Shown here in pieces: positions 26,310-36,182 of a stretch of 39,709 bases of DNA (its first letter is position 1; every line of letters starts with the position of its first letter). Source of the stretch: Xenococcaceae cyanobacterium MO_188.B32 (lineage in GTDB: Bacteria; Cyanobacteriota; Cyanobacteriia; Cyanobacteriales; Xenococcaceae); NCBI GenBank assembly GCA_030065635.1, contig JASJDJ010000037.1:1-39709 (forward strand), in the 5' to 3' direction. The translations under genes were made by a program, and so were the position numbers. Under the pieces are notes generated by a model. The model ran no database searches. It worked only from the letters and a program-made list of their open reading frames with translations, and had not been told where the DNA came from.

Positions 26310-28190
26310 TTATGCTAGTTCAAGGGCATCTTGAATAGTTTTGTTATAAATAATTCTGCCGACTGTAGTGTATATATATTGAGAAATTTGCTCTCCACTA
26401 GCAGTTTCTCTAACTAGTCTTTGACGGTAATATTTCACCACAGTGCCATCAGCTAGGCTTGTCGATTCTATAACCTCATTATCTGGTTCTAAGGTTTCTA
26501 CTTCTCCTTCATAGCGTACCCAAACATGAGTATGTAAATCTAATTGACCTTGTTCGTAAGCGTAGATGGCATCGCTTAAACTCGCGAAACGTCGACCTTC
26601 TCCTTTGGTCGCGTTGGGATTTTCGGCGGTCAAATAGTAACAACCCAAAACCATATCTTGGGAAGGAGCAACAATTGGTCTACCCGTGGCTGGAGAAAGA
26701 ATATTATGGCAAGCCAACATTAACAATCTTGCTTCCGATTGAGCTTCTAAAGATAGGGGAACGTGAACTGCCATTTGGTCGCCGTCAAAGTCAGCGTTAA
26801 AAGCAGGACAAACCAAGGGATGGAGTTGAATAGCGCGACCTTCTACTAAAATAGGCTCAAAGGCTTGAATCCCCAGTCGGTGTAGAGTAGGGGCGCGATT
26901 GAGCAAGACTGGGTGTCCGGTAATAACCTCTTTTAGGACTTCGTAAACGTTAGGATCGCCTCGCTGAATTAACTTTTTAGCTGCTTTAATGTTATTTACC
27001 ATTCCGCTATGAATTAAGCGATGAATAACAAAAGGTTGGAACAATTCGATCGCCATTTCTCGCGGTAAACCACATTGATAAATCTTAAGTTTCGGTCCGA
27101 CGACGATTACCGAACGTCCTGAATAGTCTACTCGTTTACCTAATAAGTTTTGGCGAAAACGTCCCTGTTTCCCTTCAATAATATCGGAAAGAGACTTGAG
27201 GGGACGATTATTTGCACCAACAACCGTACGTCCCCGACGACCATTATCAATTAGAGCGTCTACTGCTTCTTGCAACATCCGTTTCTCGTTACGGACGATG
27301 ATTTCTGGGGCGAGAATTTCCTGTAGGCGAGCCAAACGATTATTGCGATTGATTACACGGCGATACAGATCGTTCAAGTCGGAAGTAGCAAAACGACCTC
27401 CATCTAGTTGTACCATGGGGCGTAAATCTGGAGGAATTACTGGGATATAAGTCAGTACCATCCATTCAGGACGCGCACCAGTGGCAATAAAGTTATCGAT
27501 TACTCGCAAGCGTTTGATCAATTTGGCTCGCTTTTGACCTTTTGCTCCACCAATTTCTTCTCTAAGTTTTTCTGCTTCTACTTCTAGCTCTACTTCTTCT
27601 AGCAATCTTTGGACTGCTTCTGCCCCAATACCTACTTCTACACCGATTAGTTCCGAATCTTCACTGTATAACTGTTCTTCAATTTCTATCCATTGATCTT
27701 CGGTTAAAAGCTGCTTATATGAGAGATTGCCAGCATTACCTGCATCTAAAACCACATAGGCATTAAAGTAGACAATTTGCTCTACATCTCTTAAGGGCAT
27801 ATCTAAAATAATACTCAGATAGCTAGGAATCCCTTTGAGATACCAAACGTGAGTTACAGGGGCAGCTAATTTAATGAAGCCCATGCGGTGGCGACGTACG
27901 CGAGATTCAGTTACTTCTACTCCACAACGTTCGCACACAATGCCACGATGGCGTACCCGCTTATATTTACCACAATGACATTCCCAGTCTTTAGCGGGTC
28001 CAAAAATTCGTTCGCAAAATAGCCCGTCCATTTCGGGTTTGAGAGTACGGTAGTTAATCGTTTCTGGCTTGGTAACTTCGCCGACTACCTGACCGTTGGG
28101 TAAAGTACGAGCACCCCAGTGACGAATTCTGTCGGGAGAAGCTATCCCAATTTTGACATAATCAAATCTTTGTTCTAATTGATTTCTCAT
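26310..28190 (-). CDS. rpoC1: DNA-directed RNA polymerase gamma subunit (RpoC1)
   Basis: 626 residues, the normal size for the cyanobacterial RpoC1. The opening [20 protein letters not shown], the zinc-ribbon cysteines in [20 protein letters not shown] and the catalytic magnesium motif [12 protein letters not shown] (about 463-474) are all present. The clamp region [11 protein letters not shown] and the rudder/lid region [12 protein letters not shown] are also present. It builds the active site together with RpoB and RpoC2. Sequence integrity is complete. It starts 481 bases after rpoB, an unusually large gap filled with repeat material, whereas its own spacing to rpoC2 is 44 bases. Confidence 0.97.
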   Translation of the reverse strand: MRNQLEQRFDYVKIGIASPDRIRHWGARTLPNGQVVGEVTKPETINYRTLKPEMDGLFCERIFGPAKDWECHCGKYKRVRHRGIVCERCGVEVTESRVRRHRMGFIKLAAPVTHVWYLKGIPSYLSIILDMPLRDVEQIVYFNAYVVLDAGNAGNLSYKQLLTEDQWIEIEEQLYSEDSELIGVEVGIGAEAVQRLLEEVELEVEAEKLREEIGGAKGQKRAKLIKRLRVIDNFIATGARPEWMVLTYIPVIPPDLRPMVQLDGGRFATSDLNDLYRRVINRNNRLARLQEILAPEIIVRNEKRMLQEAVDALIDNGRRGRTVVGANNRPLKSLSDIIEGKQGRFRQNLLGKRVDYSGRSVIVVGPKLKIYQCGLPREMAIELFQPFVIHRLIHSGMVNNIKAAKKLIQRGDPNVYEVLKEVITGHPVLLNRAPTLHRLGIQAFEPILVEGRAIQLHPLVCPAFNADFDGDQMAVHVPLSLEAQSEARLLMLACHNILSPATGRPIVAPSQDMVLGCYYLTAENPNATKGEGRRFASLSDAIYAYEQGQLDLHTHVWVRYEGEVETLEPDNEVIESTSLADGTVVKYYRQRLVRETASGEQISQYIYTTVGRIIYNKTIQDALELA

Positions 28191-28671
28191 AATCTAGCGA
28201 GGGATGAAATTTTAGTAATTAAGTAAATTAGTTAGGGCGATATCTAGTAAACCTCTTGCCTATGTAAATCTTCAATTCGTATTCAGTAACTTGCTACTTG
28301 TGAAACAGTCAGGTCTTGATGATTTCTCCAAGAAACAACTGCCAAAAGGTTGTAACGACATAAGCAAAGTGAAGGTCGCATTTTCCGAGGATACCTCGGA
28401 AGTTTATGACACCCGTCTGAACCTGAAGGGGATTTTCGAGGGGGGTGATTCCGTCATTGTACGGCGGAACTCGCACGCCCCATCCCGTTGAGCAAACTAG
28501 ACCTCTTGCCAAAATAAATGAGAAATTCAAATTAATTCCTTTTACCTTTTACCTTTTACCTCAACTTGACCGAGGTTTATAGAACTTATGCCAGAAGTCT
28601 AGTGTCGAACCCGAAGGGCTACTTGCTACTTAACCGAACCCCTATGGGGGCAAGAGGTCTGTCTGTCTAGT
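28191..28671. other. Structured, repeat-rich spacer between rpoB and rpoC1 (possible transposon-end relic)
   Basis: 481 bases inside an essential operon. It contains a hairpin TTCCGAGG-ATA-CCTCGGAA (28382-28400), a repeated ACTTGCTACTT at 28289-28299 and 28621-28631, ACCTCTTGCC at 28501-28510 with an inverted copy near 28650, and a TTTTACC heptamer tract (28538-28560). Both strands have a short open frame across 28291-28530 (for example QLPKGCNDISKVKV on plus and WGVRVPPYNDGITPL on minus), and neither is a recognisable full protein. The plus-strand text resembles the far C-terminus and RNA-coding end of TnpB-type elements, so a transposon-end relic is my leading guess. RNA polymerase must read through it to reach rpoC1. 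Confidence 0.4.
28538..28560. repeat. TTTTACC heptamer tandem repeat
   Basis: Three copies of CCTTTTA/TTTTACC in the rpoB-rpoC1 spacer, of the same class as the other intergenic heptamer tracts. Confidence 0.75.
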
Positions 28672-31600
28672 TTAGGCTTCTTCTTCTTGTAATTCGTCGC
28701 GGGTTAAAGACTCATAGGTAGGACGATTGGGAGTACGACGGGAAGTGTCTGCCATCAAGTCTACTTCTGCATCTCTGCTGCTACCGTCTTCTGCGGTTTC
28801 CAGTTTGTGTACGGCAATATCAAGTCCTAAAGATTGTAACTCCCGCATCAGTACTTTGAAAGATTCTGGAGTACCCGGACGAGGAATGGGTTTTCCTTTG
28901 ACAATAGCATTGAGAGCTTCGTTTCGCCCTTGCATATCATCGGATTTCACGGTTAGTAGCTCTTGCAAGATATAAGCTGCACCATAAGCTTCTAATGCCC
29001 ATACTTCCATTTCTCCAAAACGTTGACCGCCTTGTTGAGCTTTACCGCCGAGAGGCTGTTGGGTTACTAGAGAGTAAGGGCCAGTAGAACGAGCGTGGAT
29101 TTTATCATCTACTAGGTGAACTAGCTTGAGCATATAGGCTTTACCGACGGTAACGGGACGATCGAATGGTTCTCCTGTCCGCCCGTCGAAAACTTTGATT
29201 TTGCCAGGATTGGCAGGATCGAATACCCAATCTTTTCCTGGCTTGCGGGTAGCATCTTGTAGTTTACCGTGAACTGTTTCTCTAGATGCTTCTGCTCCGT
29301 GCATTTCATCAAAGGGAGTCATTTTAAACCGCAGACCCAGGTTTTCTCCTGCCCAACCCAGAAGACATTCAAATACTTGCCCTACATTCATCCGCGAAGG
29401 AACACCTAAAGGATTAAGCACGATATCTACTGGGGTACCATCGGGTAAATAGGGCATATCTTCGATCGGCAGAATTCGGGAAATAATTCCTTTATTTCCA
29501 TGGCGACCGGCCATTTTATCTCCTACCTGAATCTTCCGTTTTTGAGCAACATAGACTCTGACTACCATGTTGGCACCAGGAGGTAGTTCATCTCCTTGTT
29601 CTCTGGTAAATACTCTTACGTCTACTACTCGACCTTTTTCGCCATTGGGTACGCGCAAGGAATTATCTCTTACATCTCTGGCTTTTTCGCCGAATATCGC
29701 CCGCAAAAGTTTTTCTTCTGGGGGTTGATCCGATTCTCCCTTAGGAGTCACCTTACCGACTAAGATATCTCCTGCTTCTACCCAAGCACCGATATGAATA
29801 ATTCCTCTTTCGTCTAGATGTCTCAGAGAATCTTCCCCCACATTAGGGATTTCTCGGGTGATTTCTTCGGGCCCTAATTTAGTCTGCCTTGCTTCGATCT
29901 CGAATTTTTCGATGTGAATACTAGTGTAAACATCATCGTAAACTAGCCTTTGACTGATAAGGATCGCGTCCTCGTAGTTGTAACCCTCCCAAGGCATATA
30001 AGCAACGAGTACATTTTGCCCTAAGGCTATTTCCCCTCCTTCGGTAGAAGAACCATCGGCTAATACTTGACCGGGTACGACATCTTCCCCTACATACACT
30101 AGAGGACGTTGATTGAGACAGGTATCTTGATTAGAACGCTGATATTTTTGCAGCTTATATTCTATGATTTTGCCCGGAGCTGGAGTATGTTTATCGTTGT
30201 TTCCCTCGGTGACTCTTACTTTAACAGTAGTAGCATCGACATGAGCAACTATCCCGTGAGTACGAGAAACTACTACCATCCCTGAATCTCGGGCTGCTTG
30301 AGCTTCTAATCCCGTACCTACTAAGGCTCTTTCAGGACGCAAGAGAGGTACTGCTTGCCGTTGCATATTCGACCCCATCAAAGCACGGTTAGCATCATCG
30401 TGTTCTAAGAAAGGAATGAGGCTAGTGGCTACCGAAACGATTTGCATGGGAGAGACAGCAACGTAGTCTACCTCCTCTGGCGTACAGGTCGAAAATTCTT
30501 GGCGATAGCGGATCGGTACGGTTTCCCCTTGAATATAGCCATTTTCATCGCTGGGTATATCTCCTGGGGCTACCCGCAAATCGTCTTCTTCATCGGCGGT
30601 GAGATAGAGTGGATCGCGATCGCGCAAGATGCAACCATTTTCAACAGGATAGTAAGGAGTAGCAATAAAACCATAGGCGTTTACTCTGGCATAAGTGGCT
30701 AGAGAACCAATCAAACCAGCATTCGGCCCTTCTGGCGTTTCTACAGGACAAATACGACCGTAGTGAGAGGGATGAATATCTCGTACCGCAAAACCTGCTC
30801 TTTCTCTGGTAAGTCCTCCAGGGCCTAAGGCAGAGAGGCGACGTTTGTGGGTCAACTCTGCTAGAGGATTGGTTTGATCCATAAATTGAGATAGCTGAGA
30901 AGAACCAAAAAATTCTTTGATTGCTGCGACTAGAGGTTTAGGGTTGACTAGGGCTGCTGGGGTGAGACTATCAGCTTCGCTAACTGTCATTCGTTCTCGA
31001 ATAATTCTCTCTAGACGATTTAGACCTACTCTTACTTGGTTTTGGAGTAGTTCGCCCACAGAACGAACGCGACGATTACCCAAATGGTCGATATCGTCGG
31101 TGCTACCTGCATCAAATTCTAAATTAATTAGATAGGCGATCGCTGCTAGGATATCATCGGGAGTAAGTACTCTGATCGTATCAGCAACAGTCAGGCGCAG
31201 TTTTTTATTAATTTTGTAACGACCAACCCGACCTAAATCGTAGCGTTTGGGATCGAAAAAGCGTGATTCTAACAACTGTTGTCCTCCACTTACCGTGGGA
31301 GGTTCACCAGGACGTAATTTTCGATACAGTTCTAGTAAAGCTTCTTCTTCACTGGGATTACCTTCTTTATCTAAAGTTTTTTGATAGAAGTCGGGATGGC
31401 GCAGTCCATCTAAAATTTCATTATCAGATAAGCCGATCGCTTTTAGTAATACTTGGGCTGAGAGTTTACGGGTTTTATCGATTCTCACCCAGACTAAACC
31501 ATTTTTATCTGTCTCAAATTTTAACCAGGCTCCTCGGTTGGGAATTAGAGAGGCTGAATAGGTACGGCGACCATTCTTATCTGTTTCTGCTTTATAGTAA

Positions 31601-31986
31601 ACTCCAGGTGAACGCACAATTTGGTTGACAATTACCCTTTCTGCACCATTGATGATAAACGTCCCCCTATCTGTCATCAAGGGTAAGTCTCCTATAAATA
31701 CGTCCATCTCTTTGATTTCGCCGTTTTCTTTGTTAATTAGACGAGTAGGGACGTACATTTGTACGTTGTAGGTGCTATCTCTGCGTTTTGCTTCTTCAAC
31801 ATAATATTTAGGTTCTTTGAGTCGATAGTTTTCCCCAATAAAATGTAATTCAAATTTACCCGTATAGTCTGTAATGGGAGAAAAACTATTTAATTCTTCG
31901 ATTAGTCCTTCTTCGAGAAACCAACGAAAGCTGGAACGTTGGATTTCAATCAGGTCTGGCAATAGATTGTAAGATAAAGTAGTCAT
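28672..31986 (-). CDS. rpoB: DNA-directed RNA polymerase beta subunit (RpoB)
   Basis: 1104 residues from ATG 31986 ([20 protein letters not shown]), the start that matches cyanobacterial RpoB; an in-frame ATG at 32076 adds 30 residues with no homology. Conserved elements include the fork and rifampicin-region block [20 protein letters not shown] followed by [29 protein letters not shown], the [12 protein letters not shown] block and the C-terminal [18 protein letters not shown]. The tail ends in an acidic stretch (DELQEEEA). It follows tatD after about 400 bases on the same strand and precedes rpoC1. There is no rifampicin-type change that I can judge by eye. Confidence 0.97.
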   Translation of the reverse strand: MTTLSYNLLPDLIEIQRSSFRWFLEEGLIEELNSFSPITDYTGKFELHFIGENYRLKEPKYYVEEAKRRDSTYNVQMYVPTRLINKENGEIKEMDVFIGDLPLMTDRGTFIINGAERVIVNQIVRSPGVYYKAETDKNGRRTYSASLIPNRGAWLKFETDKNGLVWVRIDKTRKLSAQVLLKAIGLSDNEILDGLRHPDFYQKTLDKEGNPSEEEALLELYRKLRPGEPPTVSGGQQLLESRFFDPKRYDLGRVGRYKINKKLRLTVADTIRVLTPDDILAAIAYLINLEFDAGSTDDIDHLGNRRVRSVGELLQNQVRVGLNRLERIIRERMTVSEADSLTPAALVNPKPLVAAIKEFFGSSQLSQFMDQTNPLAELTHKRRLSALGPGGLTRERAGFAVRDIHPSHYGRICPVETPEGPNAGLIGSLATYARVNAYGFIATPYYPVENGCILRDRDPLYLTADEEDDLRVAPGDIPSDENGYIQGETVPIRYRQEFSTCTPEEVDYVAVSPMQIVSVATSLIPFLEHDDANRALMGSNMQRQAVPLLRPERALVGTGLEAQAARDSGMVVVSRTHGIVAHVDATTVKVRVTEGNNDKHTPAPGKIIEYKLQKYQRSNQDTCLNQRPLVYVGEDVVPGQVLADGSSTEGGEIALGQNVLVAYMPWEGYNYEDAILISQRLVYDDVYTSIHIEKFEIEARQTKLGPEEITREIPNVGEDSLRHLDERGIIHIGAWVEAGDILVGKVTPKGESDQPPEEKLLRAIFGEKARDVRDNSLRVPNGEKGRVVDVRVFTREQGDELPPGANMVVRVYVAQKRKIQVGDKMAGRHGNKGIISRILPIEDMPYLPDGTPVDIVLNPLGVPSRMNVGQVFECLLGWAGENLGLRFKMTPFDEMHGAEASRETVHGKLQDATRKPGKDWVFDPANPGKIKVFDGRTGEPFDRPVTVGKAYMLKLVHLVDDKIHARSTGPYSLVTQQPLGGKAQQGGQRFGEMEVWALEAYGAAYILQELLTVKSDDMQGRNEALNAIVKGKPIPRPGTPESFKVLMRELQSLGLDIAVHKLETAEDGSSRDAEVDLMADTSRRTPNRPTYESLTRDELQEEEA

Positions 31987-32390
31987 AAGATGGTTCGTGA
32001 TGGAGACTAAAGCAAGTAATTGTGGGAGTTCACTGAACTTAGAAGAAAAATCAAGGAATAAAGCTTTGTTACTCAAGTAGTTTTTTTAAACTAAGTTAAG
32101 CAACAGGTCTTTACTTGACAACAACTCAGATTTTTTTGGGAGGATGGGGTCATTGTAAGTTAAAGAGCAATAGTCAAAGTTAGCTTAACTTACATATCAT
32201 TGGTTTATTAATTAAAACTTGTAATATTCTCTTCATAATGGCAGTATAAGATTGAGCTAAGATTACCAATAATGATTTCCAGGTCATACTCAGTTTTTTG
32301 ACAGTATTAATCGTTGTTTTTAGAGAGCGATCTAATTTAGCTAGATTTTTGTTTCCTTTTTTTGGGTTTTAAGATATTTAACTGGTTGGT
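31987..32390 (-). promoter_or_regulatory. rpoB leader region
   Basis: About 400 bases between tatD and rpoB, both on the minus strand. No gene is supported. The length leaves room for an rpoB-proximal promoter or attenuation site, but I could not identify convincing -10/-35 boxes or a clear hairpin, and no Shine-Dalgarno sequence is visible before ATG 31986. Confidence 0.35.
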
Positions 32391-33212
32391 TCAGTTTAGA
32401 GAAACTACCTTGTCTGAATTATATCTGGAAGGGGGTAGCTGAATGCCGAAAAGTTGGCAAGCATTAGCCGTTGTCTGTTGAGCTAATATTTCTAGAGGAA
32501 TGTTGCGTAATGAAGCAACACATTCTGCTACATAACGGACATAGGCTGGTTCGTTTGTTTTACCTCTTTTGGGGACTGGAGCCAAAAAAGGACAATCTGT
32601 TTCGATTAGCAAACGATCGCTAGGAACTATTTTGGCTGCTTCTCGAATAGATTGGGCATTTTTGAAGGTTACTATCCCACTAAAGCTAATATAGAAACCC
32701 AGGTCTAGAAACCATTTAGTTTCTTCCGTGCTTCCTCCCCAGCAATGCATTACGCCTTTAACTACTCCTACATTTTGCCAAAAATCTTCCAGTATTTCTT
32801 TCAAATGTAAAGCTGCATCTCGACAATGGATGATTACTGGTTTATTTAGTTTTTTGGCTATGTGCAATTGTTCGACAAAAGCCTGTTTTTGCTGCTCATA
32901 GTTATCGGCTTTGTACAAGTCTAATCCCGTTTCACCAATGGCAACTACTCGCCGGTCGGCACTAGCTAATGACAAAATTTCTTCGGCAGTGTCCTGCTTC
33001 CATTTGTGAACGTCTAAGGGGTGTAAACCTACTGCCAATGACAATTCAGGGAACCTATCTGCCAAAGATTGCATTCCCTGAAATTCGTTTGGCTCTACAC
33101 AAGAATGCACTAAGTGAACTACCCCTGCTTCCTGCCAATGTTCTTGTAGAGAGTTTAAACGTCCCTGAAATACATCAAAATTGATGTGAACATGGGTATC
33201 TATTAACCGCAT
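32391..33212 (-). CDS. tatD: TatD family metal-dependent hydrolase (3'-5' DNase-like)
   Basis: 273 residues. It has the amidohydrolase-type TIM barrel metal ligands in order: H7 and H9 in [10 protein letters not shown], Glu in [10 protein letters not shown], His in PVIIHCRDA, His in GVMHCWGGS and Asp in [10 protein letters not shown]. TatD enzymes are cytoplasmic 3'-5' exonucleases acting on DNA and linked to DNA repair and degradation. ATG 33212 (MRLIDTHVH) fits the family's N-terminus. In cyanobacteria tatD commonly lies between rpsT and rpoB, as it does here. It lies 114 bases after rpsT, so co-transcription is likely. Confidence 0.93.
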   Translation of the reverse strand: MRLIDTHVHINFDVFQGRLNSLQEHWQEAGVVHLVHSCVEPNEFQGMQSLADRFPELSLAVGLHPLDVHKWKQDTAEEILSLASADRRVVAIGETGLDLYKADNYEQQKQAFVEQLHIAKKLNKPVIIHCRDAALHLKEILEDFWQNVGVVKGVMHCWGGSTEETKWFLDLGFYISFSGIVTFKNAQSIREAAKIVPSDRLLIETDCPFLAPVPKRGKTNEPAYVRYVAECVASLRNIPLEILAQQTTANACQLFGIQLPPSRYNSDKVVSLN

Positions 33213-33326
33213 TTGCTTGGTGTGTTGCCTAATTTTAGATATAGATTTTAATAAACTGCAGAATTTATTAGTTGCTTTTTTCTTGGGTACTAGATCGAAT
33301 AAGTGCTTACTGCTATAATAAATCGA

Positions 33327-33623
33327 CTAGGACGCAGTTGCAGTTACTTGCTTGAGTGCTTTGGCTAAACGAGCTTTTTTCCTTGCCCCATTATTACGAT
33401 GTAGAACTTTACGTTTAACCGCCTTATCTATTTGACTATAGGCTGCTGACATCATTTGCCGAACCTCGACCATTTTTTCTGGGCTAGGTTCTACTGCATA
33501 GCTTTTGACGGCATTATTATATTTTTTAATCAGAGTTCTCACTGCTGATTTATATGCTTTGTTGCGCAGTCGGTTGCGCTCTGCTATTTGAATACGTTTG
33601 ATTGCTGATTTATTGTTAGCCAC
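33327..33623 (-). CDS. rpsT: 30S ribosomal protein S20
   Basis: 98 residues, the normal length. Starts [20 protein letters not shown] after Met, then a helix-rich basic protein with [38 protein letters not shown] and [11 protein letters not shown], all typical of S20, which binds 16S rRNA near the base of the small subunit. It is the first gene of the rpsT-tatD-rpoB-rpoC1-rpoC2 series, so its upstream region (33624-33841), shared with the divergent hisD, should carry the main promoter of the operon. In some bacteria S20 represses its own translation; nothing visible here decides that. Confidence 0.96.
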   Translation of the reverse strand: MANNKSAIKRIQIAERNRLRNKAYKSAVRTLIKKYNNAVKSYAVEPSPEKMVEVRQMMSAAYSQIDKAVKRKVLHRNNGARKKARLAKALKQVTATAS

Positions 33624-33841
33624 AGTTTTCTTAAGAAAAAGTTGCTTAGATTTTATTTATATACTCAGAAACCTAAGTGTAGCAATTTTAGCCCACTTTA
33701 GTCAAATAAATATCTTCATCTGATTCTAAATCTTGTTTTTTTAACATACGCTAAAATTTATATGTTATTAAAGTAGCTATCAATCAATAGACATTGCTAA
33801 TATAACTCACATTGGGTAGCTCAATTGGATATGGGGACTCC

Positions 33842-35134
33842 ATGCTGCGAATAATCAATCAGCAGAGCGAGGCAGAAACTGAATTAATCAGAATTGGCTC
33901 TCGTACTCACAATGACGATACTCGTCTTAAAGAAGAGACCGTAAAAGAAATTATCGCGGTAGTAAGAGAAAAAGGCGATCGCGCCCTATTAGACTATACC
34001 GAGAAATTCGATCGACAAGTTTTAACCGCAGAAAAAATTAGGGTAAGTGGTTCGGAATTAGATGCTGCTTATCAACAAATATCTCAAGATCTACTCCACG
34101 CAATTCAGCTAGCAGCGCAAAAAATTGAAGCGTTTCATCGCCAAAGAATTCCTAAATCCTGGGTACAGTTCGACGATGATGAAGTTGTTTTGGGTAAACG
34201 CTACACACCAGTAGATCGAGCAGGATTATATGTTCCTGGAGGCAGGGCTGCTTATCCTAGTACGGTTTTGATGAATGCCATTCCCGCTAAAGTAGCCGAT
34301 GTACCGCGTATCGTAATGGTCACTCCTCCAGGGGAAGACTTGAAAATGAACCCGGCAGTGCTAGTAGCTGCCCAAGAAGCAGGAATAGGCGAAATATACC
34401 GAATTGGCGGGGCTCAGGCAGTAGCAGCTTTAGCTTATGGAACAGAAACTATACCTAAGGTAGACGTTATTACTGGTCCTGGTAATATTTATGTCACTCT
34501 GGCGAAAAAAATGGTCTACGGTACGGTAGGGATCGATTCTCTAGCAGGTCCATCAGAAGTCTTAATTATTGCGGATGAGCAAGCCAACCCCGTTCATGTG
34601 GCTGCGGATTTGCTAGCACAAGCAGAACACGACCCCTTAGCAGCAGCCATCCTATTGACAACAGATAGCCAACTTGCTGAAAGAGTACAACAGGAAGTAA
34701 GTAAGCAACTAAAAAACCATCCTCGTCGCCTGCTGACAGAAAAGGCGATCGCTCACTATGGTCTAATTGTAGTGGTTGACTCTTTGGCAGAAGCAGCCAA
34801 ACTTTCTAATTTATTTGCTCCAGAACACCTAGAGTTAGAAGTTGCCGATCCTTGGGCATTAGTAGAACAAATTCGTCATGCAGGAGCTATTTTCCTGGGG
34901 AATTCCACCCCAGAAGCAGTAGGAGATTATTTAGCCGGACCCAATCATACTTTACCTACTTCGGGAGCAGCCCGTTATGCCTCGGCTTTGGGGGTAGAAA
35001 CTTTTATGAAGCATTCTAGTTTGATTCAGTATTCACCTACAGCTTTGAAAAAAATGTCCAGTACAATTCAAATCTTGGCTCAAGCAGAAGGTTTACCTTC
35101 CCATGCTGATTCAGTCAAATTTAGAACTGAGTAG
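33842..35134 (+). CDS. hisD: Histidinol dehydrogenase
   Basis: 430 residues from ATG 33842 (MLRIINQQSEAETELIRIGS), giving the usual length; a TTG 30 bases upstream adds ten unsupported residues. It catalyses the last two steps of histidine synthesis, oxidising histidinol to histidine with two NAD+ and a zinc ion. Family blocks are YVPGGRAAYPSTVLMNAIPA, GGAQAVAALAYGTETI, VDVITGPGNIYVTLAKK, GIDSLAGPSEVLIIAD, LLAQAEHDPLAAAIL and FAPEHLELEV, with GDYLAGPNHTLPTSGAARYA near the C-terminus. It is transcribed away from rpsT and has no other his gene beside it, as usual in cyanobacteria. Confidence 0.96.
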   Translation: MLRIINQQSEAETELIRIGSRTHNDDTRLKEETVKEIIAVVREKGDRALLDYTEKFDRQVLTAEKIRVSGSELDAAYQQISQDLLHAIQLAAQKIEAFHRQRIPKSWVQFDDDEVVLGKRYTPVDRAGLYVPGGRAAYPSTVLMNAIPAKVADVPRIVMVTPPGEDLKMNPAVLVAAQEAGIGEIYRIGGAQAVAALAYGTETIPKVDVITGPGNIYVTLAKKMVYGTVGIDSLAGPSEVLIIADEQANPVHVAADLLAQAEHDPLAAAILLTTDSQLAERVQQEVSKQLKNHPRRLLTEKAIAHYGLIVVVDSLAEAAKLSNLFAPEHLELEVADPWALVEQIRHAGAIFLGNSTPEAVGDYLAGPNHTLPTSGAARYASALGVETFMKHSSLIQYSPTALKKMSSTIQILAQAEGLPSHADSVKFRTE

Positions 35135-35204
35135 ATTTTTTGTATAAGTCTGATAAATCTTGGTATTCTCAAATAGCGAGTAGCGAGTAAATAATTTTGA
35201 TGGT

Positions 35205-35248
35205 CTAACAACTAACAACTAACCACTAACCACTAACCACTAACCACC
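35205..35248. repeat. CTAACCA/CTAACAA heptamer tandem repeat
   Basis: Six heptamer units ending 6 bases before ATG 35255, the inverse of the tract at 15372-15420. It occupies the ribosome-binding region of the phosphatase gene and leaves no Shine-Dalgarno sequence. Confidence 0.8.
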
Positions 35249-35254
35249 AGCAAA

Positions 35255-36073
35255 ATGCCCCTAATCATCTTCACAGATTTAGACGGTACTTTACTAAATC
35301 AAGAAGACTATGACTACAAGCCAGCTATACCCATGCTGGAAAAATTTAAGAAAAAAGGTATTCCGATTATTCCTGTCACCAGCAAAACTAGAGCAGAAGT
35401 AGCCCAGTTGCGGGAAGATATCGGCTTAAATGACCCTTTTATTGTGGAAAATGGTAGTGGTATTTTTGTCCCCCAAAAAGACGACCGCTTTGTAGTTTCC
35501 ACTGATAATTTAGAGGATAAATATGTCTTACAGCTTCTTGGGTGTAATTACGAAGAAGCTAGGGCGGGATTAAAACAAATTTATGCCGATTTAGGCGAAG
35601 ATTTGCGTGGATTTGGCGATCTGAGTCCAGCAGAATTACAATCCTTGACGGGACTTCCCTTAGAAGAAGTCAAACTAGCTCAAACCAGAGAATTTACCGA
35701 ACCCTTTATTACACCAAAAAACATATCAACAGCAGTAATTGAACATACGGCAGCCAAATATAATTTTCGCGTATTAGTAGGCGATCGCTTTTCCCATTTA
35801 ATTAGTGCTAATGCTGGCAAAGGTAAAGCAGTAACCTGGTTGCTCCAAAACTATCAAACCTCAAGTCCAACTGACAAGCTGGTAACGGTAGGATTAGGTA
35901 ATAGCCCTAATGATTTGGAAATGCTGGAAAGTGTAGATATCCCCTTGGTTATTGCCAGTAAAAAAGGAATACATCCTGGGTTAAAGGATAGAGGATGGTC
36001 AGTTCCTAACTCCCCTGGATCTCAAGGTTGGGCAGAAGCTACAGCTAAGATATATCAAAGATTTTTTAGTTAA
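35255..36073 (+). CDS. Mannosyl/glucosyl-3-phosphoglycerate phosphatase family protein (HAD)
   Basis: 272 residues of the HAD-IIB phosphatase family. Motif I is FTDLDGTLL with nucleophile D8 and acid/base D10, motif II is VTSKTRAEV, motif III the Lys of NAGKGKAVTWL and motif IV GLGNSPNDLEML. The cap segment IVENGSGIFVP and the LTGLPLEEVKLAQTREFTEPF block fit mannosyl-3-phosphoglycerate phosphatases, which make mannosyl- or glucosyl-glycerate, compatible solutes used under osmotic stress or nitrogen limitation. The matching synthase is not in the window. Start is fixed by the motif I position. A strong hairpin follows the stop. Confidence 0.82.
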   Translation: MPLIIFTDLDGTLLNQEDYDYKPAIPMLEKFKKKGIPIIPVTSKTRAEVAQLREDIGLNDPFIVENGSGIFVPQKDDRFVVSTDNLEDKYVLQLLGCNYEEARAGLKQIYADLGEDLRGFGDLSPAELQSLTGLPLEEVKLAQTREFTEPFITPKNISTAVIEHTAAKYNFRVLVGDRFSHLISANAGKGKAVTWLLQNYQTSSPTDKLVTVGLGNSPNDLEMLESVDIPLVIASKKGIHPGLKDRGWSVPNSPGSQGWAEATAKIYQRFFS

Positions 36074-36103
36074 ATCTGATGTGAATCAAGCAAAAACCCG
36101 TTA

Positions 36104-36127
36104 AAATCCCCCAAGATTGGGGGATTT
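36104..36127. terminator. Hairpin after the phosphatase gene (REP-like)
   Basis: Perfect 9-bp stem AAATCCCCC / GGGGGATTT with a 6-base loop, 31 bases after the stop. The AAATCCCCC...GGGGGATTTAGGGGG form is a common dispersed palindrome in cyanobacteria and may act as a terminator here for the convergent genes. Confidence 0.6.
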
Positions 36128-36182
36128 AGGGGGCGATAGAAAAGTTACCTAGGCGAACAGGATTTAGTATGATTACTTTCGA

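Noticed and set aside
28291-28530. Open frames on both strands in the rpoB-rpoC1 spacer as protein genes
   Set aside because: Neither has a convincing start or family; structure and repeats fit a transposon relic better.
31987-32076. 30-residue N-terminal extension of RpoB
   Set aside because: Family homology starts at ATG 31986 and the extension has no RpoB-like sequence.
33806-33842. TAGCTCAATTGG resembling the D-arm of a tRNA upstream of hisD
   Set aside because: No acceptor stem, anticodon arm or T-arm follows; hisD begins directly after it.
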